From the IMG/VR virus record IMGVR_UViG_3300035034_000612, positions 1-25,459 of that record: a stretch of 25,459 nucleotides of DNA. One strand, given 5' to 3'. The stretch's first letter is position 1. Every line of letters begins with the position of its first letter. Of this stretch, positions 6,962 to 13,794 are shown one piece after another. The position numbers were made by a program, and so were the translations under genes. This DNA is from a virus. The notes under the pieces are model-generated. The model searched no databases. It was not told the DNA's origin and saw only the letters and a program-made list of their open reading frames with translations.

Positions 6962-7869
6962 CAGAACTTCCTTCTATACTTGTCGCACGCTGCGAACTGC
7001 TGTTCCTTGGTGATCACGCCGTACATATCACTCTCGAAATTGGCGCACTTCCAAGTCCCATCCTCCAGCGGCTTTGAATGTTGGCATGTGCGGCAATTGA
7101 CCGCTGGTGCTGCTTTCAGATGGCATACGGGCCTGTCGTCGCACCACTTGCACTTGTACCAACCTGGAGACTCGCTAATCCTGTTCGGTTCCGTTTCCAT
7201 CCAAACGAGGTTAATACCCCGGTCGATATACTGGTCAGCTGTCTCGGCATCAAATGGTATCAGCTCTGCGTATAGCTTGTCGTTATTCTTGTTGACGACC
7301 ATGTACAGCCCAACGGCCAAGCCCATCTTTCTCATGTACACTTGCATCTGTACATAATGTTCAAACTTGGCGTCCTTGACACCCTTCTTTTCTACTTCGA
7401 TAAAAGGCTTGTCGGCGCTTGTTTTGAACTCGCACAGTGCAGGGACCCCAGGCTCCAGGTCCGGGATGTTGACCACAATACCGTCACCGCTCCCGCCAAA
7501 GTGTCCTCCAGCATCGGAGATCTTGAATTGCTTGCCGTTCTCGTCCTGCTGGATCACTTCCGCGCCTATGGTAAGTAGCATGGCGATGAAGCGTGCTTCC
7601 TCAAGGTGCCCCCTGTTGAAGAGCCTCAGCAGACGTCCGTCATGTTTCTGCTGTGTAGCCCAGCGAAAGCCGTACCAGATTTTTCTTGCACAGTCACCGC
7701 CTACACCAGAGGCGCCTAAGTGCGTGCGGAATGGGAATTCGTCAGTGCGATATGCGTCGTCCATGTGTGGGATAACACGTCCCAACCAGCCACGGAAAGC
7801 AGCGCCCTGATCCGCTCGTATTGCGTCCTCTATAGCGAGGACCGTTTTGCTTGCCAAATAGATAGGCAT
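6961..7869 (-). CDS. Cas4/RecB-like PD-(D/E)XK exonuclease with predicted 4Fe-4S cluster
   Basis: 302 aa. Nuclease motifs: His88 in RGHLEE, Asp129 in GSGDG, Glu147 and Lys149 in CEFKTS, and Gln174/Tyr178 in QMQVYM. One cysteine near the N-terminus (Cys60, GGDCARK) plus three toward the C-terminus (Cys240, Cys243, Cys249, CKWCDDRPVC) is the arrangement that binds 4Fe-4S in Cas4 and AddB. Four more Cys follow (259-295). Family members resect DNA ends for recombination. It lies just downstream of the terminator that follows the SSB-like gene, and is coupled to the J-domain gene. No cas1 or cas2 is nearby, so a CRISPR role is unlikely. Confidence 0.9.
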   Translation of the reverse strand: MPIYLASKTVLAIEDAIRADQGAAFRGWLGRVIPHMDDAYRTDEFPFRTHLGASGVGGDCARKIWYGFRWATQQKHDGRLLRLFNRGHLEEARFIAMLLTIGAEVIQQDENGKQFKISDAGGHFGGSGDGIVVNIPDLEPGVPALCEFKTSADKPFIEVEKKGVKDAKFEHYVQMQVYMRKMGLAVGLYMVVNKNNDKLYAELIPFDAETADQYIDRGINLVWMETEPNRISESPGWYKCKWCDDRPVCHLKAAPAVNCRTCQHSKPLEDGTWKCANFESDMYGVITKEQQFAACDKYRRKF

Positions 7870-7887
7870 GGGTCACCTATTGCGTCG

Positions 7888-7916
7888 AAAAAATAGCCCG
7901 CCGGATGGCGGGCTAT
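7888..7916 (-). terminator. Rho-independent terminator after the ssDNA-binding protein gene
   Basis: A perfect 10-bp stem (7893-7902 with 7907-7916, TAGCCCGCC/GGCGGGCTA core), GGAT loop, followed on the minus strand by six T residues. It lies 14 bp past the stop of the ssDNA-binding gene, so it separates the SSB/Sak4 unit from the nuclease-DnaJ-helicase unit. Confidence 0.92.
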
Positions 7917-7929
7917 AGTGGAGACCGTT

Positions 7930-8724
7930 TTACTGGCCTTGAGCCCATGGAGGCATACCGTTGCCCGCGTTATTCTGCGGCTGGTTGTTCGGCTGCTGTT
8001 GGGGCTGCTGTTGGGGCTGCTGCTGGGGCTGTTCCTGTGCAGGCTGCGTCCCGTTCTGCTGCTGCCAAGGCTGCTGCGGCTGTCCCTGCGGTTGTGAACC
8101 CTGCTGCGGCTGCTGCTCGGGCTGTTGCGAAGGCTGCTGCTGCCATGGCTGCTGTGCTCCACCCTGCTGGGCCGGCTGGGATTGCTGTGCGGATTGCTGT
8201 GCGGGTTGCTGCCATGGCTGCTGTCCTGCGCCTTGTGGAGGAGTTGTGTTGCCCGGCTGTGTACCAGCACCAGCGAAGCCCTGCGGAGGAGCACCAGCAC
8301 CAGCTGCGGGCGCATCACCAGTAGACTCATTGATGTTCTTGAAACCACTGAGGTCGTTGCTTGCATCGTAACCACCGCTGGCGGGACGTACCTTTGCCTT
8401 AACCTTCAGTGGAACACCGTGAAGCTGTTGGCTGTCCTGGAGCTGCATTACGTTAGTGGCGTGGCAGATTGCAGACAGCTCACCATAGGCGATTTCCTGT
8501 GCGACCGGGTTGTTGTTGCGCAAGTTCAAACGAGCGAACAGTTTCCGGTTGGCGTACTGACCGTCCATAACTGAGAACCGAAGTTCCAGGTAGGTGCCAG
8601 CGCCGTCCTTCGTAGGCTTCATTTCGGACTGGTCGATCTGCACGTTGTACCATCCCTCCGGAACCGGATCCGGCGTCCCTGCATTCGGGGCGACTTGGGA
8701 TGCGTCAAAGTTAAGTTGAGCCAT
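7930..8724 (-). CDS. DUF669-type phage ssDNA-binding protein with long Gln/Pro tail
   Basis: 264 aa from the ATG at 8724, with GGAG 7 nt upstream; a TTG six bases earlier is less likely. Residues 1-132 form the globular part, with PVPEGWYNVQI, GTYLELRFSV, GRKLFARLNLRN-like and SGFKNINES stretches typical of the DUF669 family, often found beside Sak4-type recombinases. Residues 133-264 are disordered, rich in Gln, Pro, Ala and Gly, with three QQPWQQ copies and a PQQQ run. The end is MPPWAQGQ, so the acidic tip found on most bacterial SSBs is missing. Its start lies 2 bp after the Sak4-like stop. Confidence 0.88.
   Translation of the reverse strand: MAQLNFDASQVAPNAGTPDPVPEGWYNVQIDQSEMKPTKDGAGTYLELRFSVMDGQYANRKLFARLNLRNNNPVAQEIAYGELSAICHATNVMQLQDSQQLHGVPLKVKAKVRPASGGYDASNDLSGFKNINESTGDAPAAGAGAPPQGFAGAGTQPGNTTPPQGAGQQPWQQPAQQSAQQSQPAQQGGAQQPWQQQPSQQPEQQPQQGSQPQGQPQQPWQQQNGTQPAQEQPQQQPQQQPQQQPNNQPQNNAGNGMPPWAQGQ
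7991..8026. repeat. 12-bp tandem repeat (three units) in the SSB tail
   Basis: GGCTGCTGTTGG at 7991-8002 and 8003-8014, then GGCTGCTGCTGG at 8015-8026, encoding PQQQ units on the minus strand. This is coding low complexity, probably length-variable between relatives. Confidence 0.85.
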
Positions 8725-8726
8725 GT

Positions 8727-9452
8727 TCAATCTCCTAGGATTTTGTTAAACACATTGGTCAGAAAAGGGGCTTCAAGGTTATCCAACGATCCTGACCGAT
8801 CTTTGGCCTCGTATTGCAAATCGGGCTGAGTCTGTAGAAACCTATAGCTCTCGCCCTGTGGCGTCTTGTTTACTCCAAGACGGAACACCTCGTCGAAGTA
8901 ATACGGCAGCTTCGAGCCCAGCTTAGAGCCAGGCATTGAAGGCCCATACTTGACCACACCCGACTGCTCGTCTTTGTTTGGCTCCATCTTTGCAGCCATG
9001 TAGACGTGCTTACCCGGGAGGTCACGGAACAACCGTATGGTCGTTTCCATCTTCTCTATTAGTTCGCCATACGCCTGGCGGGGATCTTTTACCTGGCGCT
9101 TGGCATTGTTAAGGACTACCTCTGCAATCTCGGAAAGCGAGTCCAGGCATATAGTCTGGAAAGGCCTTGCCTCAGCACTCTGGACGCACCAGTTATAGGC
9201 GTCAGTGAGATCGTCAACAGTAGCGATCTGGATCACGGGCACGTTGTAAGTGACCGCCTGGTTCCCTACGCCAAACAAGCGCTCCAGGTTCTTCTTGCGA
9301 AGCGATAGCAATCCAGCTTCCGCTGACAGTACAAGTGGACTAGGTGCTGTGGCACAAAGGACAGTCTTGCCCATGCCAGAGCCGCTGTAGATCAGCGTCT
9401 TCACCCCTGCCGCTTGCGAGGCTTGTTCCGAGGTTGTAAAGTGCAAAGGCAT
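8727..9452 (-). CDS. Sak4-like RecA-fold ATPase (single-strand annealing recombinase family)
   Basis: 241 aa. Walker A GSGMGKT (24-30) and Walker B TICLDS (100-105), with the compact RecA core and lack of extra domains typical of phage Sak4/AAA_24 proteins. Sak4 proteins promote homology-directed recombination and depend on the SSB encoded next to them, which fits the DUF669 gene that follows after 2 bp. The C-terminal region has GSKLGSKLPYYFDEVFRLG, usual for this family. The ATG has a strong AGGAGG. It may have its own promoter at 9483-9511. Confidence is high for the ATPase family and good for Sak4. Confidence 0.87.
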   Translation of the reverse strand: MPLHFTTSEQASQAAGVKTLIYSGSGMGKTVLCATAPSPLVLSAEAGLLSLRKKNLERLFGVGNQAVTYNVPVIQIATVDDLTDAYNWCVQSAEARPFQTICLDSLSEIAEVVLNNAKRQVKDPRQAYGELIEKMETTIRLFRDLPGKHVYMAAKMEPNKDEQSGVVKYGPSMPGSKLGSKLPYYFDEVFRLGVNKTPQGESYRFLQTQPDLQYEAKDRSGSLDNLEAPFLTNVFNKILGD

Positions 9453-9482
9453 TGGCGCCCTCCTGTTGTTAGTGCTCAGTTA

Positions 9483-9511
9483 ATGCTACAGATCGCACTC
9501 GCTAAACACAA
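9483..9511 (-). promoter_or_regulatory. Possible promoter for the Sak4/SSB unit
   Basis: On the minus strand TTGTGT (9506-9511), 17-bp spacer, TAGCAT (9483-9488), in the 73-bp gap between ligase and Sak4-like gene. The -10 is a weak match. Confidence 0.35.
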
Positions 9512-9525
9512 GATATTTCTATGGT

Positions 9526-10470
9526 TTAGCTCATGTCAACAGGATCGCGGAACCCCTGGAATGTAGGGAACCTTGGCTTGTCTTTAATGCCAACCGGGAA
9601 GAACTGATACTTCGCTATAAGTCCCACGATCTCTTCCGTGTGCTCAAAGTAGTAGCGTCGGTCTGCGTGCGTCATTTTGCCTGGGCTAACCTCAATGAGA
9701 TCCCCTCTGTAAATGATCGTCCGCTTGTTCCATACGACGTCTTCCAGAGCACGCCCAACAATCGTTCCGACCATGCCGTTTGGCACCATCCCGTCAGCAA
9801 CTGTACTCCGCTCGGCGTAGCCATGCGGGTTGTGCTTGAGCTCGTTCTGGTTGGACTTGCCTTCAACGACAGCAGTAATCTCGATCTCAGCGTCGAGGAA
9901 GCGCTTTACTCGCAGGAAATAACCTTCGTTGGCAGTGCTGCGGCCAAACTTGTATATGCCCTCGGGCTCCCTCAGTATCACTCCCTCGTAACCCTGCGTG
10001 ATCCAGCGGAGCTCAAGGTCGTTGAGGTGCTCCCGGCAGTAAACCATCTCAGCAGGAACGATCCACAACCTGGAAGCTACGCTCGGGTCGCTTGCGATCA
10101 GCTGTGTCACATGGCTTATGAGTTGCTGGTAGCGAGTGACGTATGGCAGGTGGTCGTTCATCCCCTCTACCACATAGTCAAACAGACACCAGTTGGTCTC
10201 AACCTCGCCTTTGATAGTTCCGAGGGCACTTGTGGTCTCATTGCAGATCCCATAACCGAACACGCGATCGCAAACCATCTCCCCGTCTAAACCATTAAAA
10301 CGGGAGTCGCTGTAGAACGCTGTGTTCAGCTTGTTCTTGAACTGCTTCCCACTACGACCGACTAGACGTTCATCGACGTTAAGCGCTCGCACACCGTCGA
10401 TCTTGGGCATTGCTACAAGAGGGAACTTGAGCTTGCTTACTTCTGCATCACAGGCCAATATCGGTTTCAT
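9526..10470 (-). CDS. ATP-dependent DNA ligase
   Basis: 314 aa, a minimal phage ligase. The nucleotidyl-acceptor motif KxDG is KIDG with Lys23 (MPKIDGVRA), Arg28 follows, then LDGEMV (61-66) as motif III, GYEGVILREP as motif IV and FLRVKRF as motif V. The C-terminal third (about 225-314, VGTIVGRALED, IEVSPGKM) is the OB fold. It seals nicks during replication, recombination and repair. Its ATG overlaps the ThyX stop (ATGA), so it is translated with thyX. No N-terminal DNA-binding domain is present. Confidence 0.94.
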   Translation of the reverse strand: MKPILACDAEVSKLKFPLVAMPKIDGVRALNVDERLVGRSGKQFKNKLNTAFYSDSRFNGLDGEMVCDRVFGYGICNETTSALGTIKGEVETNWCLFDYVVEGMNDHLPYVTRYQQLISHVTQLIASDPSVASRLWIVPAEMVYCREHLNDLELRWITQGYEGVILREPEGIYKFGRSTANEGYFLRVKRFLDAEIEITAVVEGKSNQNELKHNPHGYAERSTVADGMVPNGMVGTIVGRALEDVVWNKRTIIYRGDLIEVSPGKMTHADRRYYFEHTEEIVGLIAKYQFFPVGIKDKPRFPTFQGFRDPVDMS

Positions 10471-11210
10471 CCGTTCCTCCGGTACTCATCAAAGAGTGCC
10501 ATACTGTGTGGCAAGTGTTTTCGCAGCATACCCAGGATGGCTTCAGCATACTTCTGAGCCTCGATCTGCGCATGGCTGTCCCGCCGCAGTGCCAGGAAGT
10601 GCATAATGTTGTGAAGGTCCTGTTTCCAGAGCCAATGGGTGTAGTGGTTCAGGTGGAGGAACATGCGAGCGTGCTCCGGTGCAACACGCTCGCGAATGGC
10701 TGCGGTGTACTGGAAATAACTCTGCTGGCAGTGTGCGTCAAGGCGATGCTTAAACTCATCCTGAATGCCCTGAGCTAGCCCTTCGGCTTGCCCCTGCTTC
10801 TTATCTTTAGCAGCCGCACCAACGATCTCAGGTATGTACCACTCTTCAGGGAGCGTAATGTAACGCCCACTGACCTCGTTGATGGTGGCTGTACGATGGC
10901 GCACAAACTGCCGGGCGACAAAGATAGGCATCTTCATTTCTATCCAGCACTCGATCATCTCGAATGGTGTTGTGTGCCAGTGCCTCATAAGGTACTTGGC
11001 AAGCCTGTGGTCATCTTCTTCAGACCTGCCACTGTCCATGTTCTCAAAGGACATGCGAGCACTGTTGGCCGGATCCACATCGCTAGCATCAAACAGCTCC
11101 TCGGGGCGCCGTGTAGGCCCAGACAAATTGCGCAGGGCTACAAACCCATGGTCCAGCACGTCAATGGCGACTACGCCTTTTCCTGTGTAATTCGGTTTCG
11201 GATCACTCAT
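10467..11210 (-). CDS. thyX: ThyX, FAD-dependent thymidylate synthase
   Basis: 247 aa from the ATG at 11210; a TTG five codons upstream is possible but weaker. ThyX makes dTMP from dUMP using FAD and methylene-tetrahydrofolate. The signature RHRTATINEVSGRY (104-117) matches the ThyX motif RHRxxSxNExSxRY, with Ala in place of the first Ser. HWHTTPFE (77-84) and HYTHWLWKQDLHNIMHFL are other conserved ThyX stretches. Length is typical. The start overlaps the AAA+ gene by 8 bp and the end overlaps the ligase by 4 bp. It lets the phage make thymidylate independently of host ThyA. Confidence 0.96.
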   Translation of the reverse strand: MSDPKPNYTGKGVVAIDVLDHGFVALRNLSGPTRRPEELFDASDVDPANSARMSFENMDSGRSEEDDHRLAKYLMRHWHTTPFEMIECWIEMKMPIFVARQFVRHRTATINEVSGRYITLPEEWYIPEIVGAAAKDKKQGQAEGLAQGIQDEFKHRLDAHCQQSYFQYTAAIRERVAPEHARMFLHLNHYTHWLWKQDLHNIMHFLALRRDSHAQIEAQKYAEAILGMLRKHLPHSMALFDEYRRNG

Positions 11211-12030
11211 GTTTGTTTGCCTCAAATGAAAGTGTCTTTTGGAATGAGGACTGCTGTACTTCTTCGTCCTCGAGCTTGCCGTTGTTGATGAAGTAGCGGT
11301 TCAGCAACGTGTTCAGAATACGAATGCCGAGCGTGTTTTGCTCGTGCAGCCTCTCAACGACTTGCATGATGTCCCTGACCACAATATCCCGCTCCACTCC
11401 AGGGAACAGCTTCAGGTACATTGTGAGCAAGCGGCTGTTCAGGAGCGTGTGGTACATGGACTCCAGCGACAGCTTCTTCAGGTTGTAGATCAACCCTACG
11501 CGACCCAGGAACTCGGTCTTAATACCGAAGTCGCGCAAGCGGTCCAGGTTGAGGTTTTCCTCGCCATTGAACGCACCAGCAAAGATGAACAGCACCTTGT
11601 CAACAGCGACGTCTACATACTTGCCATAATCCCCGTAGACGCTGGTCGACTTGCTTTCCAGCAGCTTCAGGAATTCGTTTTGCACGCCGTTGGTGGTTTC
11701 GTGCGCCAGGTGGCTGTTGCTGTTGCCCGAGATGAATAGCTTATCGAACTCGTCTACGAATATGATCGTGAGCTGGTTGCCCTTCTGTGCTAGCGGGGAC
11801 AATGCTTTGGACAAGCTGTTGCCGGACGTGCCCTCTTTGGTTAGCTGGGCCGCGTTAAGCTCCATAAAGTCCAATTCGTGCTCGTCTGCCAGGTGCTGTG
11901 CGATATGGGACTTGCCGCTGCCGCTAGGGCCTGTGAGCAGAAAGTGTGGGCGTATAGCGCCCTCGGATGTGCGATAGATTTGCAACACACGGTTCAGCTG
12001 GTCCAATACTTCTTGCTGTTCTTTAATCAT
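11203..12030 (-). CDS. ClpX-like AAA+ ATPase
   Basis: 275 aa from the ATG at 12030 (GGGAG 7 nt upstream; it overlaps the RNase H stop by 8 bp). Walker A GPSGSGKS (34-41), Walker B IIFVDEFDKL (89-98), a sensor-1-like FIFAGAF, and TEFLGRVGLI, which mirrors the ClpX PEFIGR arginine-finger box. The N-terminal zinc domain of ClpX is absent and I see no IGF loop for ClpP docking, so it probably remodels rather than feeds a protease. Placed between RNase H and ThyX, it may act on replication proteins, for example as a loader or remodeller. That role is inference. Confidence 0.85.
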   Translation of the reverse strand: MIKEQQEVLDQLNRVLQIYRTSEGAIRPHFLLTGPSGSGKSHIAQHLADEHELDFMELNAAQLTKEGTSGNSLSKALSPLAQKGNQLTIIFVDEFDKLFISGNSNSHLAHETTNGVQNEFLKLLESKSTSVYGDYGKYVDVAVDKVLFIFAGAFNGEENLNLDRLRDFGIKTEFLGRVGLIYNLKKLSLESMYHTLLNSRLLTMYLKLFPGVERDIVVRDIMQVVERLHEQNTLGIRILNTLLNRYFINNGKLEDEEVQQSSFQKTLSFEANKHE

Positions 12031-12508
12031 TGAGGAACTCCCGGATTTTTGCCATGCGGTGCTTGTCACGCGCCTTTCGCATGTTGCGGCGTGCTTTGCG
12101 GTCGCAGATGTTGTTTACAACGAACCTGGCGTCATCGCTTTTGGTGTGTCCCTTCACGTGCTTCAATCGCATGTGAAGTTCGTTAGAGGATACGAAATTC
12201 TCATACCATAACACCAGTTCTTTCTCTTGATCTGTAATGCTACTCCGGCGCCCATTAAAGGCGTCAATTGCGGGCTGGCAGTCGGTCTGTAAAAGCACTG
12301 AATCTTTCTTCTCTACCAACCCACGTTTGACCGCTACACTGAGGGCATTTAGAAGGGCCATCATCTCGGCCACAATGTTGTTCCCAACATGCGATTCCAA
12401 GACTCCGTCCCCTCCTTGCTTGCCCCGTTGTGAAGCGATCCAAAAACCATAGCCCGCCTTGTCTGTTTCTGGGCAATACGAGGCATCAGCTATGATTGTG
12501 ACCCACAT
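12023..12508 (-). CDS. rnhA: Ribonuclease HI
   Basis: 161 aa. The four acidic residues of the RNase H active site are visible: Asp8 (IIADAS), Glu48 (AEMMALLNAL), Asp76 (LLQTD) and Asp136 (NNICDRKAR), with the His121 loop in VKGHT. It degrades RNA in RNA-DNA hybrids, so it would remove primers. Residues 137-161 are a basic tail. The gene starts 1 bp after the upstream stop and overlaps the AAA+ start by 8 bp. Confidence 0.93.
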   Translation of the reverse strand: MWVTIIADASYCPETDKAGYGFWIASQRGKQGGDGVLESHVGNNIVAEMMALLNALSVAVKRGLVEKKDSVLLQTDCQPAIDAFNGRRSSITDQEKELVLWYENFVSSNELHMRLKHVKGHTKSDDARFVVNNICDRKARRNMRKARDKHRMAKIREFLND

Positions 12509-12509
12509 C

Positions 12510-12929
12510 TTACTTCCCCTTCCTTTTCGGAAGCACGATCTCCAAAGATGGGGACCCGGGCTTAACGATTAGGCACTGGTCAAAGAGCTTGTGTTGCTCC
12601 TCAGTTAGGTGCCGGTATTCCTTTATCACGAGGCTTGGCTTGTACTGCACAAGCGAGTCAGGGTTGATCTTGTTTTCCCGGAGCTTGTCTTTCAGAGCGT
12701 CCAGTGCGCCAGGATCGACGTTGCGGTCCAGCTTGTACTGTGCCTTCAGCATATAGCCGTCAGCGAGCTCATAGTTGTTTGTCCCCTCTTTTGGGTCAGG
12801 GAACGCACCGTCAAAGATCTTCTTGCGCAACACCATTTCTTTGGCACGCAACTTCTTGAGCTCCTGGCTCATTTCGTACCACGCGGAAAGGTCTGCCTGG
12901 GTCACTTTGTTCTCGGGAATTTCAGTCAT
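12510..12929 (-). CDS. Conserved-looking phage protein of unknown function (139 aa)
   Basis: 139 aa. Residues 10-40 are helical and charged (LSAWYEMSQELKKLRAKEMVLRK begins this part), followed by a small alpha/beta-looking region and a long basic end (PKRKGK). No catalytic motif, Cys cluster or membrane segment. The ATG overlaps the upstream stop (ATGA), and the stop is 1 bp before RNase HI. The tight placement among replication genes supports a replication role, but I do not recognise the family. Confidence 0.85.
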   Translation of the reverse strand: MTEIPENKVTQADLSAWYEMSQELKKLRAKEMVLRKKIFDGAFPDPKEGTNNYELADGYMLKAQYKLDRNVDPGALDALKDKLRENKINPDSLVQYKPSLVIKEYRHLTEEQHKLFDQCLIVKPGSPSLEIVLPKRKGK

Positions 12930-13168
12930 GTTAGTTCCTTGTCTGTTCGGGGGTTGTCAAGGGCTTCCTGGAAGGCGCTACAAGTGTCTGGCGTCATAGC
13001 CGTCAACTCGCATGACCCGTCAGGACGTACTGCAATAGAAATCCCGCCCATATCCTCACACTCGACCACCTTACGAAGTGGGAGCGTAACTGAACCCCCT
13101 TGCTGCTCCAGTATGCGGTAGAGTGCTTGGATCATAAGGGTCTGTCGTGCCTGCTCTTCCAGGTTCAT
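12926..13168 (-). CDS. Small unknown protein (80 aa)
   Basis: 80 aa from the ATG at 13168, one base after the MazG-like stop; an upstream in-frame extension overlaps MazG and is rejected. The sequence starts MNLEEQARQTLMIQ, a helix, then a beta-rich part (GGSVTLPLRKVVE, ISIAVRPDG, CELTA). It ends with an acidic/Thr-rich tail. No known motif. Overlaps with both neighbours place it in the leftward replication operon. Confidence 0.8.
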   Translation of the reverse strand: MNLEEQARQTLMIQALYRILEQQGGSVTLPLRKVVECEDMGGISIAVRPDGSCELTAMTPDTCSAFQEALDNPRTDKELT

Positions 13169-13169
13169 A

Positions 13170-13700
13170 TTACACCTTATCCGCGCGAGCTTTGGCAGCG
13201 TCGTCCGAGTAGTTGAAGCCCTCGTACCGCTTGCCCAGCTTGTTGATATTATGCTCCAGCGCTTGCTCACGTGTGAGCTCAGCCAGTGCGTAGAAGCCGT
13301 CCAAGTAAGTGCGGAAGCGCTGCATCTCGATCCGCAACTGTGGCAACTTCTTCTCATCGTTGTACACCACCAGCTTCTTCACAACGTCCAACATCTCGGC
13401 CGCTTGTGTAAGCACAGGAACGAACGGGTCGTCCTCAAGTGTGTTCAAGTCAATCACACTGTGGACTAGCACCATATCAACACCCTGGCACAGTCCTTCA
13501 AAGTAGAACTCAATGTCGCCAAGCTCTTCCAGTGCGTTGTCCCGGTCATCAGCTTCGATTGCGCCCAGCAGTTCACCAACCTCGCCGCTCACGCCAACTG
13601 CCATGTGCAGTAAGTGAGCTCCCATAGGCGTCATCTTAGCGAGAATGTCCTCCCCTGTCTTAGCAAGAGTCTTTACCATCTCTGGATGTGTAATGCTCAT
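13170..13700 (-). CDS. MazG-like nucleoside triphosphate pyrophosphohydrolase
   Basis: 176 aa from the ATG at 13700 (AGAGG upstream). Residues 40-43 (EVGE) and 59-62 (ELGD) form the all-alpha NTP-PPase metal site ExxE...ExxD, with helices around them. Such enzymes hydrolyse (d)NTPs to monophosphates, cleaning or reshaping nucleotide pools, for instance removing host-type dGTP or damaged nucleotides. The C-terminal half (65-176) is helical and longer than minimal MazG. It is the first gene after the promoter at 13746-13774. Substrate cannot be told from sequence. Confidence 0.85.
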   Translation of the reverse strand: MSITHPEMVKTLAKTGEDILAKMTPMGAHLLHMAVGVSGEVGELLGAIEADDRDNALEELGDIEFYFEGLCQGVDMVLVHSVIDLNTLEDDPFVPVLTQAAEMLDVVKKLVVYNDEKKLPQLRIEMQRFRTYLDGFYALAELTREQALEHNINKLGKRYEGFNYSDDAAKARADKV

Positions 13701-13745
13701 ATCTGAACCTCTTGTATGTGTTGCGTTATTGCAAGCACAGAGCAC

Positions 13746-13774
13746 ACTATAAGTGAGCGCCATGCGTATGTAAA
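13746..13774 (-). promoter_or_regulatory. Promoter for the MazG-led gene block
   Basis: On the minus strand TTTACA (13769-13774), exactly 17 bp, TATAGT (13746-13751). Each box differs by one base from the sigma70 consensus. The -10 continues as TATAGTGTG, as at 16553. Located between primase stop and MazG start. Confidence 0.75.
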
Positions 13775-13794
13775 TGGCAACGCCTGATAACTTG

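Noticed and set aside
6961-7869. Cas4-like nuclease as evidence for a CRISPR system
   Set aside because: No cas1, cas2 or repeat array is present, and Cas4-like nucleases are common in phage recombination modules.
7991-8031. Short repeats that could suggest a CRISPR array
   Set aside because: Units are 12 bp with no spacers and encode PQQQ in frame; this is coding low complexity.
7961-8371. Plus-strand frame with many Cys-Cys-Gly-Trp repeats
   Set aside because: It mirrors the Gln/Pro codons of the SSB tail and is not a metallothionein-like gene.
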